NCBI RefSeq assembly: GCF_008642275.1
Contig: NZ_CP029189.1
Coordinates: 4,624,501 to 4,688,500 of the forward strand
Direction: 5' to 3'
DNA: 64,000 bases
DNA from: Streptomyces venezuelae
GTDB taxonomy: Bacteria > Actinomycetota > Actinomycetes > Streptomycetales > Streptomycetaceae
In this document: piece after piece, positions 1 through 8,443 of the stretch
Position numbering within the stretch: position 1 is the first letter of the stretch
Layout of the letters: each line of letters starts with the position of its first letter
Program-made: the position numbers and the translations under genes
The notes under the pieces: model-generated
Seen by the model: the letters and a program-made list of their open reading frames with translations, nothing else
Told to the model about the DNA's origin: nothing
Databases searched by the model: none

Positions 1-868
1 GGGCGAACGGCGCTCCACCTACCAGGCGCTGTCGCGCAGCGCCGCGAACGCCGGATACGCCCTCGGCGCGGGCCTGGCCGCCGTCGGCCTCGCCGTCGGC
101 ACCCGGGGTGCCTACCAGGTGCTGATCCTGGCGAACGCGCTGTCGTTCCTCGTGGCCGCGGCCCTGGTGTGGCGCACCCGGGAGCCCCGCGGCCGCGGGC
201 TCGTGGCCGCCCGGCCCGGGGCGCAGGAAGGCCCCGCGAAGGCCGGGCCCAGCCCCTGGCGGGACCGCGGCTACCTGCGCTTCGTCCTGCTGGACGTCCC
301 GATGAACCTGGACGACTCGATCCTCGCCGTCGGCCTGCCGCTGTGGCTGGTCGGCCACACCGCGGCCCCGCACGCCCTGATCCCGGCCTTCCTGGTCCTC
401 AACACCGTGCTCGTCGTCGCCCTGCAGCTCCGGGTGTCGGCGCGGGTCCGCGACGCCCGTCAGGCCGCGGGCGCCGTCGCCCTGTACGGCCTCACGACGC
501 TCGCCTGCTGCGCCTTCCTGGCCGCCGCCCCCGCGGGCGGGGCCTGGGCCGCCGCACTGGCCCTGCTCGCCGCCGCCGTGCTGGCCACCGCGGCGGAGCT
601 GATGCGCTCGGTGAGCTCCTGGGAACTGGCGGTCTCCCTCGCGCCGCAGGAGGCGCGCGCCTCGTACCTCGGGGTGGCCGGCATGGCCCAGTCCGTCCAG
701 AAGTCCGCGGGCCCGCTGCTGCTCACCGGCGCGGTCATGGCGGCCGGCCCGGCCGGCTGGCTGGCCCTCGGCGCCGCGGTGACGGGTCTGGCCCTCGTGC
801 AACGCCGCTCCGCCCTGCGCCGGTTGGACCACCTCGCCGCCCCGCCCGTACCCGCCGCCACGCGCTAG
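1..868 (+). CDS. MFS transporter, C-terminal part (5' end outside window)
   Basis: The reading frame is open from base 2 to a stop at 866-868, so this is the C-terminal part (about 288 residues) of a longer membrane protein. It has several hydrophobic segments rich in Ala and Leu, separated by short basic loops. A cytoplasmic loop around bases 180-260 resembles the central loop between the two six-helix halves of major facilitator proteins. A motif near the beginning (Tyr-Gln-Ala-Leu-Ser-Arg) is typical of the loop before TM5 in MFS drug exporters. The substrate cannot be inferred. The true start lies upstream of the window. Confidence 0.8.
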   Translation, partial: GERRSTYQALSRSAANAGYALGAGLAAVGLAVGTRGAYQVLILANALSFLVAAALVWRTREPRGRGLVAARPGAQEGPAKAGPSPWRDRGYLRFVLLDVPMNLDDSILAVGLPLWLVGHTAAPHALIPAFLVLNTVLVVALQLRVSARVRDARQAAGAVALYGLTTLACCAFLAAAPAGGAWAAALALLAAAVLATAAELMRSVSSWELAVSLAPQEARASYLGVAGMAQSVQKSAGPLLLTGAVMAAGPAGWLALGAAVTGLALVQRRSALRRLDHLAAPPVPAATR

Positions 869-876
869 GTCCCGGC

Positions 877-1575
877 CTAGGTCCCGGGCTTGCGGCCGTA
901 CACGTAGACGTCCTCGCCCTGCCCCAGCAGGTTCCAGTACGCCTTCGCGTCGGCGGAGCGCATGTTCACGCAGCCGCCCGAACCGGGCGGGTTCCACATG
1001 CTCTTGGTGGTCGAGTGGAAGGCGATGCCGCCGTCGAAGAACTGCGCGTACGGCATCGAGACGTCGTAGAGCGTCGACCAGTGGTCGATGTTCCGGTAGT
1101 AGATCTTCTTCAGGCCGGTCCGGGTCTCCGTGCCGTCCTTGCCGGTGCGGACCGGCACGGGCCCGTACGTCAGGGTGGCGCCGTCCTGGATCCAGCTGAG
1201 CTGCCGCGTCAGGTCGACGCAGGCGATCCGCCCCCGGTTCACCGGGCAGTCGCCCGACCGGTTCGGGGTGGTGCCGGCCGCCCGCTGGGCGAGCATCGTG
1301 CTCATCGTCTGCCAGGTCAGCGGGCCGGCGTAGCCCTGCGTCGGGGTGATGCCGTGGCTCGCCTGGAAGGAGCGGATCGCCGTGCAGTCCGCCGCCGACT
1401 GCCTGCCGTCCACCGGCCGCCCCAGGAACTGTTCGACCTGCCGCTGGTACGGCCCGGTGGTGAGGTTGCAGGAGGCGGCGGCCTGCGCCGCCCCGCCTCC
1501 CGCGACCACCACCGGCAGCGCCAGCGCGAACGCCCCGCCCAGCACCGCCGCCCGCACCCCGATCCTCGTACCCAT
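877..1575 (-). CDS. secreted L,D-transpeptidase with peptidoglycan-binding domain
   Basis: A 232-aa exported protein that should make or modify 3-3 cross-links in peptidoglycan. It has a signal peptide (residues 1-33, ending AAQAAA), a peptidoglycan-binding-1-like domain (about 45-95) and a C-terminal YkuD domain (about 110-232). The start at 1575 is chosen because a strong GGGAGG ribosome site precedes it and the signal peptide begins there; the frame stays open upstream. Oddity: the catalytic box reads SGGCVNM, where the family usually has SHGC, so the His next to the catalytic Cys is Gly, although an upstream His (IAFHS) is kept. The gene stands alone, convergent with the MFS gene at the left edge. 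Confidence 0.88.
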   Translation of the reverse strand: MGTRIGVRAAVLGGAFALALPVVVAGGGAAQAAASCNLTTGPYQRQVEQFLGRPVDGRQSAADCTAIRSFQASHGITPTQGYAGPLTWQTMSTMLAQRAAGTTPNRSGDCPVNRGRIACVDLTRQLSWIQDGATLTYGPVPVRTGKDGTETRTGLKKIYYRNIDHWSTLYDVSMPYAQFFDGGIAFHSTTKSMWNPPGSGGCVNMRSADAKAYWNLLGQGEDVYVYGRKPGT

Positions 1576-1672
1576 CCGGTCCTCCCCTGCTCGCACGGCA
1601 TCGTGCATCGTCCTCCGTGTTGAATGCCCGGAAAACCAGCAGGGGTTGCTCGTAGGCGGAGCGTAGATTTCG

Positions 1673-2956
1673 TCAGCGCGCGCCCACGGCCGACGCCGGC
1701 ATCCGCCGCTCGGCACGCGCCGCGTGCGACCCGTACAGGGTGATCGACACGACGCCCAGCACTGCCAGCAGTGCGATGCCGACCGTGGCCGCCCAGCCCG
1801 CCGAGTGGTAGGCGAGGGCGCCCAGGGTGCCGCCCGCGCTGGAGCCGAGGTAGTACGCCGACTGGTAGAGCGCCGAGGCCTGCGCCCGGCCGGTCTTCGC
1901 CGTCCGGCTCACCGCGGCCGAAGCCACCGCGTGCCCCGCGAAGAAGCCCGCGGTGATCAGGACCAGCCCGAGCACGATCGCGACCAGGGAGTCGGACAGC
2001 GACAGCAGCAGTCCGAGCGCCGTGGTCGTCACGGCCAGGTACAGCGCGCCGCGCCGTCCGGTACGGGCCACCAGCTTGCCCGCGGCGGCCGAGGAGACCG
2101 TACCGACCAGGTAGATCAGGAAGATCGACCCGACCACTCCCTGCCCGAGCGAGAACGGCTCGTCCACCAGGCGGTAGCCGATCACGGTGTAGACCGCCCC
2201 GAAGACCGTCATGAACAGCGCGCCGATCCCGTACAGGCGCAGCAGCAGCGGATCACGCAGATGACCGGCGACGGTACGGCCCACCGCGCGCGGGTTCAGC
2301 GACGCCGGGCGGAAGAACCGCGCCCTCGGCAGCAGCACCAGGAAGGCCACGGCGCACGCCAGCGCCATCAGGGCGACGGCCAGCAGGCCCGCCCGCCAGC
2401 CCCACAGCTGTGCGGCCCAGCCGGTCACGAGGCGACCGCTCATGCCGCCGATCGAGTTCCCCGCCACGAACAGGCCGATCGCCGCCACCAGGGCCTTCGG
2501 CTTCACTTCCTCCGCCAGGTACGCCATCGCGGAGGCCGGGATCCCGGCGATCGCCGCACCCTGCACGGCGCGCAGCGCCACCAGCCACTCGACGTTCGGC
2601 GCGAACGGCACCAGCAGGCCGACGCCGACGGCGATCACCATCGAGTACGTCATCATCCGGGTGCGGCCGAAGCGCTCGGACAGGGCGCTCAGCGGGAGGA
2701 CGAACAGCGCGAGCGCGCCGGTGGCCGCGGACACCGTCCAGCTGGCCTGGCCCGCCGTCACCCCGAAGCCGGCGGAGATCGCGGGCAACAGCGCCTGGGT
2801 GGAGTAGAGGAGGGCGAAGGTCGCGAGTCCGGCGGCGAAGAGCGCGAGGCTCATCCGGCGGTAGCCGGGGCGGCCGGGGGAGAGGGGCTGCGGTGCGGGG
2901 GACGACGGGGTGGAGGCACCCGGGATGACGGGTGCCCCGGTATGAACGGGAGGCAT
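1673..2956 (-). CDS. MFS transporter (YnfM/arabinose-efflux-like)
   Basis: A 427-aa twelve-helix major facilitator protein. The conserved loop 2-3 motif is present (LSERFGRTRMM), and the second half begins around residue 230 after a cytoplasmic loop. The N-terminus (about 25 residues, Pro-rich) is cytoplasmic. It is divergently transcribed from the LysR gene at 3076, the usual arrangement of a LysR-controlled exporter, so that regulator probably controls it. There is no Shine-Dalgarno sequence. Instead the hexamer TAACGT (2968-2963, minus strand) ends 6 nt before the ATG, which fits a leaderless transcript. The substrate is unknown. Confidence 0.85.
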   Translation of the reverse strand: MPPVHTGAPVIPGASTPSSPAPQPLSPGRPGYRRMSLALFAAGLATFALLYSTQALLPAISAGFGVTAGQASWTVSAATGALALFVLPLSALSERFGRTRMMTYSMVIAVGVGLLVPFAPNVEWLVALRAVQGAAIAGIPASAMAYLAEEVKPKALVAAIGLFVAGNSIGGMSGRLVTGWAAQLWGWRAGLLAVALMALACAVAFLVLLPRARFFRPASLNPRAVGRTVAGHLRDPLLLRLYGIGALFMTVFGAVYTVIGYRLVDEPFSLGQGVVGSIFLIYLVGTVSSAAAGKLVARTGRRGALYLAVTTTALGLLLSLSDSLVAIVLGLVLITAGFFAGHAVASAAVSRTAKTGRAQASALYQSAYYLGSSAGGTLGALAYHSAGWAATVGIALLAVLGVVSITLYGSHAARAERRMPASAVGAR

Positions 2957-3019
2957 GCTTCGACGTTAGGCCCGTCTTTTTCATGCGTCCAATGCACGGA
3001 ATCGTGATAATCGATCCAC

Positions 3020-3029
3020 TGATGCATCA
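3020..3029. promoter_or_regulatory. palindrome in divergent MFS/LysR promoter region (candidate LysR site)
   Basis: TGATGCATCA is a perfect 10-bp palindrome in the 119-bp gap between the divergent MFS and LysR genes. It is unusually AT-rich for this genome, and an ATCGAT palindrome lies 10 bp to its left. LysR proteins commonly bind T-N11-A dyads in such gaps. The assignment rests only on position and symmetry. Confidence 0.4.
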
Positions 3030-3075
3030 ACCCAGCTCAGAGGCGTGGATGTCGATGAACCGTTACGTAGAAGAC

Positions 3076-3996
3076 ATGGCAGTGACAACTCTGCTGGCGC
3101 CGCGGCTGGCGTATTTCGTCGCCGTCGCCCGCCACGAGCACGTCACCCGCGCCGCCCACGAGCTGGGCGTCCCGCAGTCCACCCTGTCCCGCGCCATGGT
3201 CCGGCTCGAACAGGACCTCGGCGTCACGCTGTTCGCCCGCAAGGGCCGTACGGTCGCGCTCACCACGGCCGGCCGCACCTTCCTGGCCTCGGCGGAGCAC
3301 GCCCTGACGGAGATCGACCGCGCCGCCGAATCCGTGCAGCAGGACGCCGATCCGGCGGCCGGCAAGGTGGCCTTCGGCTTCCTGCACACCCTCGGGTCCG
3401 AGACGGTACCCGGCCTCATCCGCGCCTTCCGCGCCGACCACCCGCGCATCCGCTTCTCCCTCGTACAGAACTACGGCGAGGCCATGCTGGAGAAGCTCCG
3501 GGCCGGCGAACTCGACCTGTGCCTGACCTCCCCGCTGCCGGACGCCCCCGACCTGGTCGCCCGGCGCCTCGACGAACAGCGGCTGCGGCTGGTGGTCCCG
3601 GACGACCACCGGCTCGCCACCCGTAAGCGCATCCGCCTCGCCGAGGCCGCCGAGGAAACCTTCGTCACCCTGGAGCCCGGCTACGGCATGCGCCGGATCA
3701 CCGACGACCTGTGCGCGGAGGCCGGGTTCACCCCGAAGGTCGCCTTCGAGGGCGAGGAGGCCGAGACCCTGCGCGGCCTGGTCGCCGCCGGCCTGGGCGT
3801 CGCCCTCCTGCCGCCCCCGGCCGTGCCCCGCCCAGGCGTGGTCGAGCTGACGGTCACCGCCCCGCGAGCCGTCCGCGAGATCGGCCTCGCCTGGCTCGAC
3901 GGCCACCCCGACACCCCGCCCGTGGCGGAGTTCAAGCGCTTCCTCCTCTCCCGCCGTGGCCGCCTGATCCCCGAACTGGACCCGTCTGTCGGGTGA
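3076..3996 (+). CDS. LysR-family transcriptional regulator
   Basis: A 306-aa DNA-binding regulator. It has an N-terminal winged helix (residues 1-62, with the signature helix PQSTLSRAMVRLEQDLG) and a LysR substrate-binding domain (about 90-290, GKVAFGFLHTLGSE onward). I chose the ATG at 3076 because the domain begins directly there; the frame is open upstream, with another ATG at 3055. It is divergent from the MFS exporter at 2956 and probably controls it. Its last 65 bases overlap, in antisense, the 3' end of the convergent LuxR-type gene. Confidence 0.88.
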   Translation: MAVTTLLAPRLAYFVAVARHEHVTRAAHELGVPQSTLSRAMVRLEQDLGVTLFARKGRTVALTTAGRTFLASAEHALTEIDRAAESVQQDADPAAGKVAFGFLHTLGSETVPGLIRAFRADHPRIRFSLVQNYGEAMLEKLRAGELDLCLTSPLPDAPDLVARRLDEQRLRLVVPDDHRLATRKRIRLAEAAEETFVTLEPGYGMRRITDDLCAEAGFTPKVAFEGEEAETLRGLVAAGLGVALLPPPAVPRPGVVELTVTAPRAVREIGLAWLDGHPDTPPVAEFKRFLLSRRGRLIPELDPSVG

Positions 3997-5068
3997 TCGG
4001 GTCCCCGGCAGGTCCGGAAGCGACCGTCCGCGGCGTGTCCTGCCGGCCGGGCGGCGGGGCTGCCGCCGCCGCGAGCAAGTAGCCCGCCTGGAAGCGGGAC
4101 TTGGCGCCCACCGCGCGCATGATCTCGGCGATGTGCCGCTGGCAGGTCCGCTCCGACATGCCCAGGCGGCGGGCGATCACCTTGTCCTCCAGTCCCTCCG
4201 ACAGCAGCCGGACGATCATCTGCCGCAGCTCGTCCGAGATCGACCGGGCCGCCTCCGGGCTCACCGACGTCGGGAAGGGCTCCGCGCCCACCCAGGAGCG
4301 CTCGAAGGCCGCCGTCATGAAGTGCACGACGCTCGGCTCCCGCACCACCAGCGCGGCCCCGCTGCGGTCCGGCACCGCCATCAGGCCCGTGTGCTCGTCG
4401 AAGACCAGCATCCGCATCAGCCCGTCGCCCAGGGTGCGTACCTGCGCGCCCAGCGCCGTCACCCGCTCGACGTACGCCGCCGTCGGCCGGGAGTAGCGTG
4501 CCGTGTGCTGGTAGATCGTGCGCATCCGGACCCCGCGCGTCAGCAGCGACTCGTCCCGCCCGATCGACTCTTCCAGCGTCTCCAGCGGGCGGCCCCCGCC
4601 CGGCTGGGAGGTCAGCAGCTCCCGTTCGCACGTCGCGACCAGCTCGGCGATCAGCCCCCGTACCGCTCCGAGGTCCGTGACCAGCTCCAGCCGGCCCGAC
4701 CCGCTGAGGTCCCGGTGCGCGGTCCCCGCCTCGTACGCGGGCACCAGCGCCTCCAGCCGCCCGCGCAGCCGGTCCATCTCGTCGTGGGTCTCCCGTACGA
4801 GCAGGGCCAGCGGAGCCAGCGCCCGGGCCGCGGCGGCCCGGGGGGCCACCGCGCTCCAGCGGTCCGGGGCGTCACCCGGGGCGCGCTGGAGCAGGTGCGC
4901 GGCGGCCAGCTCGGTGATGGCGGCCGCCGCGCGTACGCCGAGAGCCCCGGTGGCCTCACAGGTGTCAAAGGCGTGCCGCTCGACGGCGTACGCGTAAAGG
5001 CGCCGGGCGGCGGGGCTCAGCTCCCCGGCCGCTCCGGCGGACCCGGGCCCGGATTCCTCGGCACGCAT
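3932..5068 (-). CDS. LuxR-type helix-turn-helix regulator with TrmB-like N-terminus
   Basis: A 378-aa regulator. Residues 20-65 look like a winged helix of the TrmB/arsR kind (ACEATGALGVRAAAAITEL). The middle is a variable sensor-like region (about 150-300). A LuxR/GerE helix-turn-helix lies near residues 310-360 (LLSEGLEDKVIARRLGMSER), followed by an Ala/Pro/Gly-rich tail. There is no receiver domain. The start at 5068 (ATG) is preferred over the longer open frame because the conserved part begins right after it, although the ribosome site is weak. The 3' end overlaps the LysR gene. The target is unknown. Confidence 0.78.
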   Translation of the reverse strand: MRAEESGPGSAGAAGELSPAARRLYAYAVERHAFDTCEATGALGVRAAAAITELAAAHLLQRAPGDAPDRWSAVAPRAAAARALAPLALLVRETHDEMDRLRGRLEALVPAYEAGTAHRDLSGSGRLELVTDLGAVRGLIAELVATCERELLTSQPGGGRPLETLEESIGRDESLLTRGVRMRTIYQHTARYSRPTAAYVERVTALGAQVRTLGDGLMRMLVFDEHTGLMAVPDRSGAALVVREPSVVHFMTAAFERSWVGAEPFPTSVSPEAARSISDELRQMIVRLLSEGLEDKVIARRLGMSERTCQRHIAEIMRAVGAKSRFQAGYLLAAAAAPPPGRQDTPRTVASGPAGDPITRQTGPVRGSGGHGGRGGSA

Positions 5069-5403
5069 ACGCCTATCCGTCCCGGGTTGTACCTGTTTGT
5101 AAACCCCTCGTGTTCCCGCAAGGCGGCAAGACGACGCCTGGACGGTCGTCATCGGCACAGGCTGAAGGGGCACAGTGGCAGGACGGCGTGAGGGGGAAGC
5201 GCGGTATGCGGCAGCGGACACCCAGGCGAGCACGGGGGCCCGTGTCCTGCTGAGCCCGCGGCCTGCCGTGGTGGTCGCGCCAGATCCATCGGTGCCGTCC
5301 GACCGTGAGGGGGCGGAGCGGCCGGTACGGACGGACTGGCGCGACCCCGAAACGCGGCACCGGAAGGTGTCCCGGGAACGAGCCCGCGCGAGGTGTCGCC
5401 GCC

Positions 5404-5450
5404 GGGCGTCACCCGAGGGGCGTCACCCGAGGGGCGTCACCCGAGGGGCG
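5404..5450. repeat. 14-bp tandem repeat (3.4 copies) in a 400-bp gene-free stretch
   Basis: The unit GGGCGTCACCCGAG occurs three times exactly (5404-5417, 5418-5431, 5432-5445) plus a partial copy. It lies in the gap 5069-5469 between the LuxR-type gene and the cupin gene. Open frames across the gap have no Streptomyces-like codon pattern, and nothing else was recognised there. Confidence 0.85.
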
Positions 5451-5469
5451 CCGGCGAGAGCGCGGGCCC

Positions 5470-5841
5470 TCAGCCGGAGTCCGGCTTCGCGTAGTCGACG
5501 TAGCCCGTCCAGTCGAGCGCGACGCACGGCTCGTCACCCAGGACCCAGGCGTCGTGTCCGGGCGCGATCTGGATGAAGTCGCCAGGGCCGATCTCGCCGC
5601 TCTCCCCGTCGTCCATGACGATCTTCATCCGGCCGCTCACCACGTACCCGGTGTGGGCGGAGCGGCAGCTGTCCGTGCCGGCCAGCGGCTTGATGTGCAG
5701 CGACCAGCGCCAGCCCGGCTCGAAGACCGCGCGCCCCACCGCCCCGCCCTCGGTGTTGAACAGGTCCAGCCTGCCCGTACCGGCTTCAAAGGGACGTGTC
5801 TCGTCGGGCTTGTCGAAGTTCCTGTGGACCAATCCGCCCAT
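5470..5841 (-). CDS. single-domain cupin protein
   Basis: A 123-aa small beta-barrel protein. It carries cupin motif 1-like residues (GWRWSLHIKPLAGTDSC) and a motif 2-like GPGDFIQIAPGHDAW. Only part of the usual His/Glu metal ligand set is evident, so the metal and activity are uncertain. The ATG at 5841 is preceded by GGAGG (on the minus strand), which decides the start against a longer frame. It lies downstream of the alpha/beta hydrolase gene (76-bp gap, same strand) and could be cotranscribed with it. Confidence 0.75.
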   Translation of the reverse strand: MGGLVHRNFDKPDETRPFEAGTGRLDLFNTEGGAVGRAVFEPGWRWSLHIKPLAGTDSCRSAHTGYVVSGRMKIVMDDGESGEIGPGDFIQIAPGHDAWVLGDEPCVALDWTGYVDYAKPDSG

Positions 5842-5917
5842 GGCCGGTCGCCTCCGGGAGTCGAGCAGCACCCCGAGTCCGCTTCCCACGCTACGCGCAC
5901 CGCGCGGGGCCCGTGGA

Positions 5918-6652
5918 TCACCGCCTCAGGGACCTCCCGAACCCCGAGGCCAGCGGCATCCGCAGGCCCAGCGGCGGGGGTGCGGCCAGGGCGTCCGTCA
6001 CCGGCCGCGAGTACCGTCCCGAGGAGACCGCGCCCAGGATGAAGTCCACGGCCAGCGCCACGACTTCCGGCTGGTGCTCGTGCAGCCCGTGCCCGTCGGA
6101 ATGCACCTCGAAGCGGCACGTCGTCCGGTTCGCCTTCTTCGCGCGCGCCGCCAGCCGGAAGGAGTCCTCCGGGTCGCTGCGCGCGTCGTTGGTGCCGTGC
6201 ACGATCAACACCTGCCGTCCCGACAGCTGTTTCACCGGTTCAGGGGAGTCGGCCCGCTCCGTCGCCGCCAGACAAGGGGCGATCGCCACGACCGAGTTGA
6301 CGGCCCCGTGCCCCGCCGCCCGCAGTGCGGCCAGACCGCCGGTGTCGTAGCCGGCCAGGCACACCGGCACGTCCCCGTACCGGCGTACCGCCTCGTCCGC
6401 GGCCCACGCCGCCTGCTCCTCGCGGGCGGTGTCCCCGCCGTGGATCACCATGTGCGTGACCAGGCCTTCCGGCCCGCCCGCCCGGGCCAGCGCCCGCGCG
6501 AGCGGACGCATGGGACCCGGCGAGAATCTGGAGGCCCCCGGAAGCAGGAGCACCACCCCGTTGACCGCACTGTCCGTCGAACCCGAGCCGGTTCTCGCGC
6601 CGGCCGCCCGCCCCAGGCGGGCCCCGCGCGCCGGCGGCGCATGCTGTGCCAT
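5918..6652 (-). CDS. alpha/beta hydrolase (dienelactone-hydrolase-like), atypical nucleophile
   Basis: A 244-aa cytoplasmic protein with an alpha/beta-hydrolase layout: an oxyanion strand (VVLLLPGASRF), a nucleophile elbow (AGYDTGGLAAL, near residue 100), an acid loop (HGTNDARSDPE) and a terminal His (DGHGLHEHQPE). Ser is expected at the elbow centre (GxSxG), but this protein has Asp followed by Thr. It may therefore use an Asp nucleophile as haloalkane dehalogenases do, or be inactive. It is divergent from add (114-bp gap). The first 25 residues are low complexity, so the start could be further downstream. Confidence 0.75.
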   Translation of the reverse strand: MAQHAPPARGARLGRAAGARTGSGSTDSAVNGVVLLLPGASRFSPGPMRPLARALARAGGPEGLVTHMVIHGGDTAREEQAAWAADEAVRRYGDVPVCLAGYDTGGLAALRAAGHGAVNSVVAIAPCLAATERADSPEPVKQLSGRQVLIVHGTNDARSDPEDSFRLAARAKKANRTTCRFEVHSDGHGLHEHQPEVVALAVDFILGAVSSGRYSRPVTDALAAPPPLGLRMPLASGFGRSLRR

Positions 6653-6738
6653 GGCGGAACAGTCTCAGACCTTCGGGTGTACGCCATCCGTCCGCGCGGT
6701 CTCTGTTACATATCGACGCCCGCCGGGGACATTCCGCT

Positions 6739-6750
6739 CTACGCGCGTAG
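6739..6750. promoter_or_regulatory. CTACGCGCGTAG operator upstream of add
   Basis: A perfect 12-bp palindrome lying directly upstream of the -10 hexamer TAGAGT (6754-6759) of add. The -10 ends 6 nt before the ATG, so the transcript is probably leaderless. The same 12 bases recur in the promoters of deoC (13015) and PNP (33777). A repressor bound here would block the polymerase spacer region. The binding protein is not known from this sequence. Confidence 0.8.
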
Positions 6751-6765
6751 GAGTAGAGTGCGCAG

Positions 6766-7914
6766 ATGACGAGCGAGACCCCCAACCTGCCGACCCCGGA
6801 CCAGATCCGTCGTTCCCCGAAGGTGCTCCTGCACGATCACCTCGACGGTGGACTGCGCCCCGGGACCATCATCGAGCTGGCCCGCGAGGTCGGCTACGAG
6901 AACCTCCCCGAGACCGACGCCGACAAGCTCGGCATCTGGTTCCGCGAGGCCGCCGACTCCGGCTCCCTGCCCCGCTACCTGGAGACCTTCGCGCACACCT
7001 GCGCGGTCATGCAGACGAAGGCCGCCCTCTTCCGGGTCGCCGCCGAGTGCGCCGAGGACCTGGCCGAGGACGGCGTCGTCTACGCCGAGATCCGCTACGC
7101 CCCCGAACAGCACCTCGAAGCCGGCCTGACCCTCGAAGAGGTCGTCGAGGCCGTGAACGACGGCTTCCGCGAGGGCGAGCGCCGCGCGAAGGCGAACGGC
7201 CACCGCATCCGCGTGGGCGCCCTGCTGACCGCGATGCGCCACGCCGCCCGCGCGCTGGAGATCGCCGAACTGGCGAACCGCTACCGCGACAACGGTGTGG
7301 TCGGCTTCGACATCGCCGGCGCAGAGGCCGGGTTCCCTCCCACCCGCCACCTCGACGCCTTCGAGTACCTCAAGCGCGAGAACAACCACTTCACCATCCA
7401 CGCGGGCGAGGCCTTCGGTCTGCCGTCGATCTGGCAGGCACTGCAGTGGTGCGGCGCCGACCGCCTCGGCCACGGCGTGAAGATCATCGACGACATCGAG
7501 GTCGCCGAGGACGGTTCCGTGACGCTGGGCCGCCTGGCCTCGTACGTCCGGGACAAGCGCATCCCCCTGGAGATGTGCCCGACCTCGAACCTGCAGACCG
7601 CGGCGGCCGCCTCGTACGCCGAGCACCCGATCGGTCTGCTGCGCAAGCTGCACTTCAGGCTCACGGTCAACACGGACAACCGCCTGATGAGCGGCACCAG
7701 CATGAGCCGCGAGTTCGAGCACCTGGTCGACACCTTCGGCTACACCCTCGAAGACATGCAGTGGTTCACCGTCAATGCGATGAAGTCCGCGTTCATTCCT
7801 TTCGATGAACGACTGGCCATGATCAATGAAGTGATCAAGCCCGGCTACGCGGAGCTGAAGTCGGAGTGGCTGTTCCAGCAGACCGCTTCCACCAGGGGTT
7901 CTGTCTCGGCCTAG
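6766..7914 (+). CDS. add: adenosine deaminase
   Basis: A 382-aa cytoplasmic zinc enzyme converting adenosine and deoxyadenosine to inosine and deoxyinosine. Family signatures are present in order: HDHLDG near residue 25 (first two zinc His ligands), [10 protein letters not shown] near 210 (His and catalytic Glu), LGHGV near 240, and a late NTDNRLMSG segment carrying the metal Asp. The length is normal for the family. The ATG follows a -10 hexamer by 6 nt with no clear Shine-Dalgarno sequence. A palindromic operator shared with deoC and PNP sits in the promoter, and a strong terminator follows the gene, so it is a single-gene unit in a nucleoside-catabolism regulon. Confidence 0.95.
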   Translation: MTSETPNLPTPDQIRRSPKVLLHDHLDGGLRPGTIIELAREVGYENLPETDADKLGIWFREAADSGSLPRYLETFAHTCAVMQTKAALFRVAAECAEDLAEDGVVYAEIRYAPEQHLEAGLTLEEVVEAVNDGFREGERRAKANGHRIRVGALLTAMRHAARALEIAELANRYRDNGVVGFDIAGAEAGFPPTRHLDAFEYLKRENNHFTIHAGEAFGLPSIWQALQWCGADRLGHGVKIIDDIEVAEDGSVTLGRLASYVRDKRIPLEMCPTSNLQTAAAASYAEHPIGLLRKLHFRLTVNTDNRLMSGTSMSREFEHLVDTFGYTLEDMQWFTVNAMKSAFIPFDERLAMINEVIKPGYAELKSEWLFQQTASTRGSVSA

Positions 7915-7934
7915 GTCATGGCATGACGTAGAGG

Positions 7935-7968
7935 AAGCGCCCGGGAGGGATAATTCCCGGGCGCTTTC
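7935..7968 (+). terminator. rho-independent terminator after add
   Basis: Perfect 12-bp stem (7935-7946 with 7955-7966), 8-nt loop, followed by TTCTC. Confidence 0.85.
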
Positions 7969-8053
7969 TCGTATTTAAGGATGTTTGCGGACGGGGGTTT
8001 GAAGTGACTAGTTTGCGGAGCCGCTCAATTCCCCGTCGCAAGGACAACTTTTC

Positions 8054-8311
8054 ATGAAGAAGTCAGCTGCCAAGACCCTCGGTACCGCCGTTCTCGGTGT
8101 CGCCTTCGCCGCCGTCGCCGCCGGCACCGCCTCCGCCGCCGTTCCGGCGGTCGGCCTCACCGACGCGCTGGGCACCGCCACGGGCATGCTCCAGGGCGCC
8201 ACCAGCCAGCAGCAGGTGGGCGGCGAGGCTCAGCAGTCGAGCGACCCCACCTCTCAGGTCACCGGAGCCCTGGCCCCGCTGACCGGCGCCCTGAACGGCC
8301 TCGGCAGCTGA
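8054..8311 (+). CDS. small secreted protein
   Basis: An 85-aa protein with a clear signal peptide (residues 1-29, Lys-Lys start, hydrophobic core, cleavage after ASA). The mature part is about 56 residues, rich in Gly, Ala, Thr and Gln, with no Cys. An AAGGAC ribosome site precedes the ATG. No enzymatic motif is visible. Streptomycetes have many such short secreted proteins of unknown role; this one is not a chaplin or rodlin by motif. Confidence 0.75.
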   Translation: MKKSAAKTLGTAVLGVAFAAVAAGTASAAVPAVGLTDALGTATGMLQGATSQQQVGGEAQQSSDPTSQVTGALAPLTGALNGLGS

Positions 8312-8443
8312 TCCTGCCACCGCCGTGACCCGTACACGTGTGCGGTGGGTGCATGCTCCTCGATCGGGCATGTGTCCCGCCGCGCCGTGTGCCACGATCG
8401 CCACCAACTGCCCGCCGACGTCTTGGGTACGAGGTTCTCGGTC

